From Flabesymbios commensalis (Eukaryota > Annelida > Polychaeta > Terebellida > Flabelligeridae): a stretch of DNA of 64,000 nucleotides. The number at the start of each line of letters is the position of its first letter. Position 1 is the stretch's first letter. The DNA is taken from assembly GCA_964017125.1 (NCBI GenBank), contig OZ024902.1, positions 106,870,560-106,934,559 on the forward strand, read 5' to 3'. Positions 35,801 through 47,800 of the stretch are shown here, piece after piece. The position numbers and the translations under genes were made by a program. The notes under the pieces are model-generated. The model saw only the letters and a program-made list of their open reading frames with translations, was not told where the DNA came from and ran no database searches.

Positions 35801-38800
35801 TGTGTGCAATATGAAAGACATGTCCCAGGGTTTACAAGATATGCTCCGGAAATTATATCGTAAGTGTCTCAGCTAGTGTCTGAGCTAGCTCAAAGGTCAT
35901 AACCCCCAAAAGGCACAGTTATACACCCCACAACCCCGCCATAGGTTTCCAAGATATGCTCCGGAAACGAGATTGTTAGTGTCTAAACTAATTTGGCCCA
36001 GCTATGTAGGTCAAAACGTAGGTCAAAGGCACACATATACATCCTAAGTGATGTGTGTGTGCAATACGAAGGAAATCCCCCCAATGGCTTTCTGAGATAT
36101 GCTCCGGAAACGGAAATGTGGACAGACAGAGGGACGGCTGCTGGACGGACGGCCGGTTGGCTAGGATGGACGTGCGGGGTGACGCCATAACCCACCGTCC
36201 CCAATTTCGTTGGGTGTAGGATAAAAACTACGTATATTTTTATGCTTGCAGCGTCTGATGCATAATATATCAGAATTTATTAATCATAGTACTATATTAC
36301 ATATAGTAGAGAGCAAATAATTTCCACTCCTTTCAGTAGTTAAAGCTAACAATATACTAGTCGAAAATTACTTTGGCACCGCTGGTAAATGGACGTGTGC
36401 TGACTACTTAAGGAAATCAAGCGACGTACAATTTTTATAAATGTCATTCCACCATCTGTAGGGACATCATTAAAAATGTGTGCTGCTTTCTACAGTAAAT
36501 ATGCCAAGAGGCGGTGGTCCCAATTGGGATGATATGTTAATACAATTTTGATGCATGCACATTTATTTTATTTATAAAACAGAATACACAATCGAATGTA
36601 ATAATTTCAGATATACCATAATTACATTTTAAATCGTAGGCCAGCTAGTTTTAGTCAATATTTCCTGGTTTTGTTTTGTTCAACATAATCATGTGAGGCA
36701 CGGTTTACTCCCACCATGGCTATGCATCATTGCTTGGTATTTGTCACTGAGCTGCGTGTGGAGGCACAGCTGCTGCATCCACATTGCTACACCACCTGCC
36801 ATCAGGCAAGTCAGCCAGGACGCTAGGGCATTTCTGACTTCATACATAGTTAATCTACACACGCCGTCTTGTCTCGGTTTTCATCACGGAGTCTCTCTTT
36901 AAGGAGATTGGCGGCCTATCAGCCAGTGTCACCTGTTAAGATATTAATCAAAGTCAGCTGAACACACATTATGTGTGTGAAATTCCTAGGGCTTCGTGCA
37001 AAATAATTATTTTAGGGTACGTGTAAATGAGACAAATTTCAACAAACTTTACACACATACTATAACAAACGGTATACAATCATCTAAATGATTGCAGTGC
37101 CCGAACAGGCTTTAAGTGTCAGGCTGCTTTATGAGACCAATGCCAGTAATTAGATTGCTGGAACTTTGTGGCAATTTGCCCTGCGGATTATTTATGTGCC
37201 TACATTCTTGCCATAAGGAGAAGCAACACCCGCTGTCCCCCCAACATGTCCATGGAAATCTATTATTCAGCCACTGATTAATATTGGGTGGCAATAGGCA
37301 CATCAGGAGGATAGTTTGAGAAGCTACACGTATAGAAGTTGACTGTATATGGAAATTTCTTGGTAATTTTAATAATATACACTACAGTCGGAAAATCGAG
37401 GAATTGATCATACTTAATTGATAGAGGTTTATGTTTGATAATAGTATGATTATTTGAAGTGAAATTTAGTTTAATGATTTAGACCACAGGTACTTTGTAT
37501 CATATTCTTTGATTGCATGTGTGGAATTCGGTAACTCTAAAATTCGAGTATGATGTGATTATATGTTTCAGAGAGTATAAGCATTTGTCAGCGTTTGGCT
37601 AACAGCAGAAGAATACGGAAGTTCAGAATGTTATTTGTGATGTTAGCGGCTGCTACGGCAGCGTGTCTTTTAATGGATGGGGATGAGAATCGCACAACCC
37701 TGTTGCTAATGAGCCGTTTATTCAACACGTCAACGTTCAGCAACAGACGTTCTCCTCATGAAATTTTCACCACCGCATCACCTAGAATCTTCAACCCAGA
37801 TTGTAACGCTTTAATTGCAGGAGAAGAATCCGAGATGAAAATAACACAGGAGATGCTTTACTTGGAGAGCCATACATCAACAAGAGATCTGTCATATAAG
37901 CATGTAGACGACAACTGTCCCGCTTTTCTCCACACGTTTGGATATAGCAGACGGCCAGGTGAACAGTATAACAACAACTCATTACCACCAGTGGCCTATA
38001 TACTTCTGGTACAGAGCAGTGTACATCAGCTGGAGAGACTACTTCACGCCATTTATAGTCCCCGAAATATATACTGTGCTCATCCGTATGGCAAGGCAGG
38101 AATAATACTAGAAAAAACATTAAAAGCAATATCTGCATGTTTTGAAAATGTTTTCGTTTCATCTCATTTCAAAGGCAACAGCTCCACTGTTGGAATATCA
38201 AAAATTACATCCCAAACAAACTGTATCAAAGATTTAATGCGAAAAAATATCAAGTGGAAATATTTAATCAATCTCGATGAAAATGACTATCCGTTGCGAC
38301 ACAACATAGATCTGGCGCATTACCTTACCTTGCTTAACCAAACCAATGTCATACCCGTTTATAATCATATTAATATAACTACAATATGTGGTCTTACAAA
38401 TTACGATTCAAATTGTACACCGACTATGCCTTCAGCAATTCAACATATCCCACTTTTTCAAGGCAGCACAATACAGTTTCTGACGCGTGCCTTTATCAAA
38501 GATATCATAGGCTCATCAGAGTTGAAAACACTTCTGAATTGGCTAGAAAATGTTCCCAGTGGAGAACAGATTTTCTGGTCCACAGCTCACATGTCGAGTG
38601 GTCTAGCAGGTGGTACTGCTCTGGATGGAACTTCCCAGGAAGTAGTTGTTATGAGGAGAGTGGGGAAGGATTGTCGTCACGCCGATGTAGAAGATAGTCA
38701 GTGTATCTTTGGCATCCGCGATCTGCCTTGGTTGACGAGGCAGCCAGGTTATTTTGCCAGGCCATTTGACACAAGTGTGGATCATCTTGCAACTCATTGT

Positions 38801-41800
38801 CTTGGCGAATGGATAAAATATTAACCCTTGTCCTGCTATGCCCGGATATATACGGGGTTAAGGATGTTTTGGATCAATAAAAATATCAATTAATTTTGAT
38901 AAAATATTTTTTATTAGATGCTTTGTTGATCTAATAATTTAATTTTAGACATGTCTATTTTTCATAAATAGTAATATTTTTCGTCATTTGAAGCTGGAGA
39001 TTGCGTTAGCAATTCCAGCTTCAAATGACGAAAAATACAATTGAAGCAATTCAGCAGGACAATGGTTTAAGAGAGTATATTGCTATGAATCAATCAGGAA
39101 TCACTCTATTTTGATAAATTATAAAAATGTATATTTTTCGAGCAGGCAGGTAGCATAGATTAATAGACCAATATATTGAAATCAATCAAACAGAGAAAAC
39201 AACAGCATGATATATAATTTCCCATTTTTATTACAGTTGTACCATTATAAATGAACAAACACATGCACAATCAAGCTGACTGATCACTGCTGAACTTAAA
39301 TTTTTCGTCGTTCTCTTACTGTTCGGTTATTCCTTTTTCACAATTATATGTTTTAGATAAGGTTATGTCATTATTCCTATACAACCCGCCCACAATCAAG
39401 TAATGTTGGCTGACTTTCGGCTAGATACCATTATTAAGGTAACTCCGCGCCAGCATCTGCTATGTGGTGGGATGATAATGAGGCTGAAGTTTTGTTAGTA
39501 ATGTTGGTCTACAGTCTTTGACATTGGTTCATCATTTATCTAACATAATATCAACGTCTCTGTTTGTTGATACTAAAATGCCGCCGCCGCCACGTCCCGT
39601 CACAGGTCTCAATTGACATTATCAGCTACTCACCTTTTTCCATTCTCAGATCTTGTAATTAAAACATACTACAGTACTAGGATTCCGGCTGTTATATATT
39701 TTACTGTTAAACTACCTGTATTGTTTGTAACACAATAGAAAAGTGTATTAATATCTATTGGTGAATAAACTTCTGTATTCAAACTACGTGAGTGTCGTTC
39801 ACAAAAAGTGGTTATGATTTAGCATTGAGATTTCAATGTTAGTAACGTTTAGTTAACAAGAGGCCTGAAGTCCTACATCATCCCCCGCCATAAATAAGTT
39901 TTGAGTTTTTGCGCCGTGATCCGTGGTGGCCATTTTGAATTTCATTGAAACATTGAAAAAATCACCTGCGCATCTCCATATCATGGGGAATGTGATTGTG
40001 CAATTTGCATAATTTCTGACTCAACGTTTTTGAGTTTTTGCGCCCACAAAAAATTATGAAATAGTCCGTGGCGGCCATTTTAATTTTCAGTAAAACTTTG
40101 AAAAATTCACCTGCCCATCTCCATATCGTGGGGAATGTGAATGTGAAATTTGAATAACTTAAGACGTTAGGTTTTTGTTTTTTTGCGCCTACAAAAAATT
40201 ATGGTGTTGATCTGTGGCGATCATTTGGAATTTTAGTAGCATCTTTAAAAACTCACATGTACATTTTCATGTTGTCAAAATTTCAAAAGAGTTTTAGCGC
40301 TCACACTGAAGTGTGCCGCCTGACGTCTGACACAGGACGCCTGACAAAATTCCAGCGCGACTAAAATCATCCTTTCCCTACAGGCGGGAGATAAAAAGTG
40401 TACAAGTATTCGTATGACTGGGCCTAATATAACTATGTACATATGCAGGAGCCTAGAAAGTATATTATTGTCGTAGTTTATTGGAAGTCATAACACAAAG
40501 AATAATTATAGAGCTTTAATTTGCATGACGGGGGTAAACGTGGCTATAGACTAACATTAACCAGGGGTCTGGCCGGATAATGGTTGCCAACTGGTGGCAT
40601 CGTCATTCATTCGCACGGAAGCTCATTAGAGAGTAAGACTAACAGACGTCAATTTCATTCATATTAATTTCAGGTGATTTTCCATTACAGGTTGATCTAG
40701 AATAGGACCCTTTACTTAACCTCAGTCACAGTGATAATGAGAGTTTATTCGCATTTTGTTATCTAGATCTATGCATGTATTTTACAAACAATACAATTGT
40801 GAACGACTTTTAAATAATAATAATAATAGAAGTGAAAGAATTGAAGACCGTAACGCGGTAGTTGTGTGATCACAAGGTGTTTATTTCATTAGACCATTAT
40901 CAGGATTATAGCGGCTAGTTCGCCCTTAGCGTCATCAGATGGTGACAAATGAGAATACATACCGCTCTGAAGTGCACTTTTACGGTATCGGAGGGTATGA
41001 CGTCATGAATACCACGGTTCCCTATGTGTGGGAACCGCGGTACTGCCATCAGAACTTTGTTGGACAACTGAATGGTTTCATTACCGCACATGTATCCCGG
41101 TATTTATGGGTACCGCGGTACCGTTTACGCTCAGAAATTTTGATTACCGGGAAGGTGGGGTACCACAGAGCGAAACCTGGGTGTCAGGTTTCAGATCTCC
41201 ACAGTACCTTAGACCCGCATGGGTATCGCGGTATCCTGGAACAGGGGGCCCAACGATCAATGTTCAATATCAAACAATTTCTTGTCCTAAGTATCATTAA
41301 AAATGTGTTATGTATATTTAAAGTGTTTTAGATATTCAGACATGGAGAATTGTTTCAGTCATATTCACTACGCTGGATTTCGCACCATTTGTGAACTAAA
41401 GTTACCCTTTATTAGCATCCACATCAGTTGTCCTGGCAGCTTCGAGATCTACTTTTCTAAGATATGTTTAGATGGCTGTCAATGATAAAGAATTCTACTT
41501 TGGACCATAGGCCTACAGTAACATGTACTAATTCAGTATTAGTTTTTCAGAAAGTTTTATCCAAATATTCCTTCAAGTGCTAATGGACAACATATGGATA
41601 TATCAAGAAACGTAAATACAATTTTGCGTTTCACATAATTTTTTGCCTGATTGTGTCTCTTTAAGTCTGTTCATCAAAACTTTAGGCATGAGGTGGATTA
41701 TCAAATGCAGACATTTATATATATTTTCAGATTTGACAACGGAGTTGTTTAAAATTTCAGATTGAGTGACAAAGTTCATATTAACAGGGGTGTACGTGAT

Positions 41801-44800
41801 TTTCACTGTTAAGTGCACACATGTTTATAAATACTCTGGGATACAGTATAATTGGTAAACAATCACTAAATCAAGTAGTGATAAATTCTAGAAATGTGTT
41901 TTCGCGATAGTAAAACAAGTTTATGCATCCCCCCACCAATTGAAGGGATTGATTGTAGCAAGAGATTGTGGTAAGAATTCCATAGTAAACTTGCGCAAAG
42001 ATGTAGTAAAATATATATAGCTGCTATATATAGAGCTGCTACTTTTCTGCAAATCACTGGTCTGTGACTAAAATCCTTTTAGTTTTCCGCTATATACATA
42101 AAAGTGCTCAAGTATTCTGAGTATTGCGATCAAACCAGTTTTATTTCTCAAGCCATGCAAGCGCATACCTACATGCCAAATCACGAGTGACTCATTATTT
42201 CGGCAGATTCAGAACGGAGACCAATAAGACCAATAGATCAATACAAGGGAATCAATCAAGCGGAACGTGACGTAATCAGTACAAATTATAACCATCCTCA
42301 ATATATGCGAAGCCTACAACGCTGTTTCGCTTACACACCGGCGGCGGTAGCGACATCACCGCTGCAAGTAACACATAGAAATCATAGCCACCTTTTGAAG
42401 ACAGCAGCAACAGATGCAAAAATGCCCTCCTGCCAATTATTGAAGGTTGTAAGTCGTGTTAGACAGAAAGTCGGTGGTGGCATGTCGTTAGCGACATGAA
42501 ATTGATACGTGCAAGAAAAATGTGGTTGGTGACAAAAAACCGCACCTCTCAGGTTTCATTGTACCACACGCAGTATACACAAAGTACCTGTTGACTGAGT
42601 GACCCAAAAAATAGAAACTGGCTGGTATATATGTGGAAAATACTTAACCCATGGGTAGCTGAATTGTTTGCTTTTATTTTTCATTCATTTGAAGAAGCTG
42701 GGAATTGCTAACGCAATTTCCAGTTTCAAATGACGAAAAATATTTATATTTATGAAAAATAGCCATCAATTATTGATGGCAGGACCCCTCAGCCGTAGGC
42801 TCTGTCCATCAACATCAAGAAATATAAATTTATGCACATGTGGCCCAAAGGTAGAAAAATTAAGATCACACATACGAGCCATTTTGGTTCCCGTGACCAT
42901 GAAATTAGGTCAAGGTCACTGAATGTAGAACTTGACCTTCACATTAGTGTCATGTATATGAGGTGAGAAAATGAAGGTTCCAAGTCAAGACGTTAAGAAG
43001 TTATTGCGCTTGCAAGCCATTTTGGTTTCTATGACCTTGAAATTAGGTCAAGGTCACTGAATGTCGAGCTTGACCTTCAGATTAGGGACATCCATATGAG
43101 GTAAAAAAAATTAAAGCCCCCCCCCCCAAGTCAAGGCGTTATGAAGTTATCGCGCTTACAAGCCATTTTGGTTTCTATGAGCTGGTGACCTTGAAATTAG
43201 GTCAAGGAAGTCGAGGCGTTATGAAGTTATCACGCTTACAAGCCATTTTGGCTTACGTGATATCTTGACTTACAAGCCATTTTGGTTTCTGTGAGCTGGT
43301 GACCTTGAAATTGGGTCAAGAAGTCGAGCCGTTATCATGGTTATGAAGTTATCACGCTCACAAGCCATTTTGTCTTACGTGATCTCTTGACCTTGAAATT
43401 AGGTCAAGATCACTGAATGTCAAAATCTACCTTCAGATTAGTGTCATGCACTTGAGGTAACAAAATGAAGGCTCTAAGTCAATGCGTTATAAAGTTATCA
43501 CACTTACAAGCCATTTTGGTTCCCGTGATCTTGAAATTAGGTAAAGGTCACTGAGTGTCGAACTTGACCTGCAGATTGGTGTCATATAAATGAGATGAAA
43601 AAATGTATGTTCTAAGTCAAGGGGTTATGAAGTTATGGCGCTTACGAGCCATTTTGGTTCCGTGACTAGGTGACCTTGAAATTAGGTCAAGGTCACTGAA
43701 TGTCTAACTTGACCTTCAGATTAGGGTCAACCATATGAGGTGAAAAAAATGAAGACCCTAAGTCAAGTCGTTATGAAGTTATCGCTATGAAGTTATCGCG
43801 CTTACAAGCCATTTTGGTTTCCATAAAGGCGTTATAAAGTTATTGCGATTACAAGCCAGTTTGGTTTCCGTGACCAGGTGACCTTGAAATTAGGTCAAGG
43901 TCACTGAATGTCGAACATGACCTTCAGATTAGTGTCATACACATGAGGTAAACAAATGAAGGTCCTAAGTCAAGGCGTTATGAAGTTATCCCGCTTACAA
44001 GCATCTGCACCGCCCGCTCACCCTCCCGCCCGCCTTTGGTGATCACTATACCCCACAGCCTTTATGGCTGACGGGTAAAAATGGAAATCTCCAATATTAA
44101 ATTATTGGATTAACTTAACATTTACCAAGAACTAGTTTATCAAATTTACTGACAATTCTATTGAACTAAAATATGGTTGAAAGCGTATACAGTACAATCC
44201 CGTTATAAGACGGTGGGTGGAGTCCGAGAAAGAGCCGCGTTATAAGTGGATCCCGTTATACAGGGACGACCGTTCTACCGCTAATGGTCAGTACATTTGG
44301 CCTATATGGACATGTTATAGGAGACAGTGGTAGTCGTTATGTGCTAGATATAACACTCTAGACTACTAATTTCGATTGAAAATTCACCCTTTATATAACA
44401 CTAAGCGGTGGGAAAGTAATCTTGTGCTCCGTGAAATCACTCTATGTGTAGGTAGGTAGGTAGACCAAGGCCCTATTCCATAATAGTACTAAATATGCGT
44501 TTCATACCCAAAGCCCCATTAAGGTAGACCAAGGCCCTATTCCATAATAGTACTAAGTATGCGTTTCATACCCAAAGCCCCATTAAGAGCAAGTTCTCAA
44601 ATCAAAACAAGTTCATATATACTTGGGCGACATCTACGAGGTAATAATTCAAAGCCCTTAGCTGGTCGTTGGCTTTCAAACAAGCTTGTATTGACACGCA
44701 GTGAACACAAAACATTTGTATGACTTTATACAATGTTGGACCAACGTGGAAGACGTTAGCCCTTGGGCCGAGGTTGTATAAATGTTATACAAATGTTTTG

Positions 44801-47800
44801 TGTTTGCTGGGCAGGAGGACGTTCTCTCAAACGTTGTACATTTCTCCAATGTTGGTTCAGCGTCGCAGACGTTGGTCTAACATTAAAACAGCGTTGGGTG
44901 AGTGTCTCGTTGGATTAGTATCCATAGTCTTATAATCAGGTTATGGCTGCTCAGCTGAATGCAATTAACATGTAGGCCTACTGTATATACCGAAGGCCTA
45001 TACCCTGACCCACGCATGCCCATTCTGAAGATGACTGTCGGTTTAACAGAGGGTAGTGCGACGTTAGGCGTGAACAAAAGGTGTAATGTATCTACACCGA
45101 CCCTGTGCACGCTACATGATCACACAAGACTTGATTAGGAGCGACGTTTTTATAACAAATATGCTGCTCCGTAAAAAATGAGGTATATTCTTCAAACTAA
45201 GCCAGCATTAACCCAGCACTTTGTGGCCTGTATGGACAAAATATTGCAATTTCTCACCGCCTGAGCTCCCTTCCAACAACCGGCATCAGGTGTTACACGT
45301 GATATGGACTGAGCTTCCCTCCAACAAATCAACGCTGTGTAACAGTTTGATTGACAGGTACCATGGGAGGGTGGGATTTTGTATCGTATTTGCACGAGGC
45401 CTTGAGAATTGACGAAATTTGCTAGAATTATATCGTTTCCCATACTGTATGAATCATGAGGTCACAATATACATGCAGATGTATATGTAGTATATAGCGT
45501 GCTCAAGCAGACTATAGCACAACGCTGCTGCAATGCTGAATCAACATCGTGAGAGTGCCCATTGCAAATTACTGCTAAAGCGCTAAATGTATGCCCTCTG
45601 GAAATACGTTTATTTTATTTTATTTGAGAGGTTCACACAGCATCTGTACCCATAATCAGCATGTCTTGTGTTCACAGTTTAGGGAGGGGCTGTATATGTT
45701 GCGTAACTTGCCGTCACACTGGGAGACCTTATAAGCTCCATTCCGGTTAATGTATACACAGACGACGAGACAGTTAAAGTGCCAACTGTGATTAAAAAGA
45801 GAAACCTGTGCTATACCCACATCAAATTGTTATTGCCCTCCTTTCTGTGATCTTGCACAAGAATAAAAAGCATAGATGAATTGTAAAACAGGAGCAAGCA
45901 TCAAAAGATCTACGTGTGATTCCTCAATTAAGTCATTAGCGCTAAAATAATCCCCTTTGTTCAACTTATGTCATCAACAAGCACCCTTTGACCGTTAAAT
46001 TTTTTAAGCCATACTGGTAAGTATATAACTAAATGACCACATGCCATACGATGATTACTATTACAGGGTGGTCTCCATCAATAAACTAATATAATTCTTT
46101 TTATCTGAATAAATGAATAATAATTCTATATTTGAATATACGCTACATGTAATTTATATAAAAACCTAGCCTAGGGCGTGGAAAAGGCGACATTCTGCAA
46201 CGATGAACTAACAGTAACAGTTCTAATATTATGCACACATGTCATCTCACATACTGCGGCAACAGGATCACCATCATATGCGCAGTAACATACTGCGCAG
46301 TATATCATACTGTACAGTGCGGTAACAGCATCATGACATAATGCGGTAACAGGATCATCATATATAGCATGTATAGCGTGGTATAACAGGAGCAGCATAT
46401 AAGGCGATGCAACAGGATCGTCATATTATAATATATGGTGGGGTCACAAAATTGTTATTATTTTATTTTAAACAGTATCAGTCAAAAGGTAAATCTGACA
46501 GGTGGTCATTGCCAGTAGTCACACCTGTCCACAGTGTGGATGTGAATGTGGCAGGGGTGCAATGATTACAGCATGCATGGATGACTGGTCAGCACACGTG
46601 GGTGTGAATGGTCGCAGTGTTAACACAAAACCGCCAGTTCGCGCTATTCAACTCGCATTATTAGCTGTGAGGTTATTTTACCCTGAAAAAATATGGTATA
46701 TTCGCGGACCACGCGGTGTAACGAAACGCGTTATAACGGGTGCTCGCTGTTGTCATGGTTGTGAAATCAGATGAAAATCTTATGCTCTTTTTCAATGAGA
46801 GCCCAAGCTATTGTTGTGAGTACAGCGGCTATCTAATGAACATATACATGCATCACTGTGTGTCAGTCTACAGAAATGTGTAATGGAAGGGTTAAATAAA
46901 TATATTGTATACACTCTTTGCACGATTCTACGCGTAGACACCCCTTCAGATAACTAGCTATTGGGCCGATCTACCCCACTCCTTACTTTATAGTACTACT
47001 AGCGATTCCACAAAACATCGTTCAAAAACTTACAATACTAAGACTGTCAACAAGATCTGGCATGTCTGGAGCATCTTCATAATATCTCTAGTGAAACTAC
47101 CTATATTTCTGTGAATATTTGTATTACCATCGTGTAATATTTACAATTCAAATCCCCCACTCAGAGCGTCTGCTTTTCATATTTGTAAACCGACACTATG
47201 CAGATTTATTTTTAGATATAATTCTGCTGCGTGGCGGGGATATTCAGTTTTTCAAGCATGAGCGAATTTGGTCAGTACCCAGCAAACAGGAGACGTTGAC
47301 CCAAGGCCTCTGTAAAGTTGGGCCAGCGTCGCAGAAGATGGGCCAACATCATTTATGATGTTGGCCCATCTTCTGCGACATACACACAATATTGATATAT
47401 CAATATTGTGTGTATGTCTTGTGTTTGCTGGGCCTTCCCAGCAGGCACAAGGAATTGAATCAATGTTGGTTAACCGCTGGTCCATCGTCAACGACGTTAG
47501 ACCAACGTTAAACCTACATTGATTCAACGTTATTGTACCTGCTGGGTTATTACGTGCTGAATCCCTATTCCAAACAAACTCAACTCTTTTAAAGAATGTT
47601 GGTTCAATCATGGATCAGCGTTGTACACGGTGGTCCAACATTTGATCAGCATTGGTTCAAAGTCATTATAGGCCGGGAGCCAGATCTAGCCCTCGTACTC
47701 ACAAAAGCTAAGAATTTTTCACTACGATTTTTCTTTAGCTTGACCATTGGGACATATCAAGTTTTGGTTCTTTTTTGCCAAACAGGACGCTTTAAGCCCT

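Noticed and set aside
37595-37627. Start of the GT14 protein at 37595
   Set aside because: That codon is TTG. The first ATG is 37628; the basic codons upstream may still be coding if an upstream exon supplies the start.
40939-41331. 130-codon open frame on the + strand
   Set aside because: It runs across the GGTACCGCGG palindromes, which create the repeated Trp-x-Pro-Arg-Tyr look; no family, no splice context.
44190-44260. Tigger/pogo-like MITE end (ACAATCCCGTTATAAGACGG)
   Set aside because: Only one plausible end; a GCGTTATAACGGG block at 46727 is too far away and not clearly its mate.
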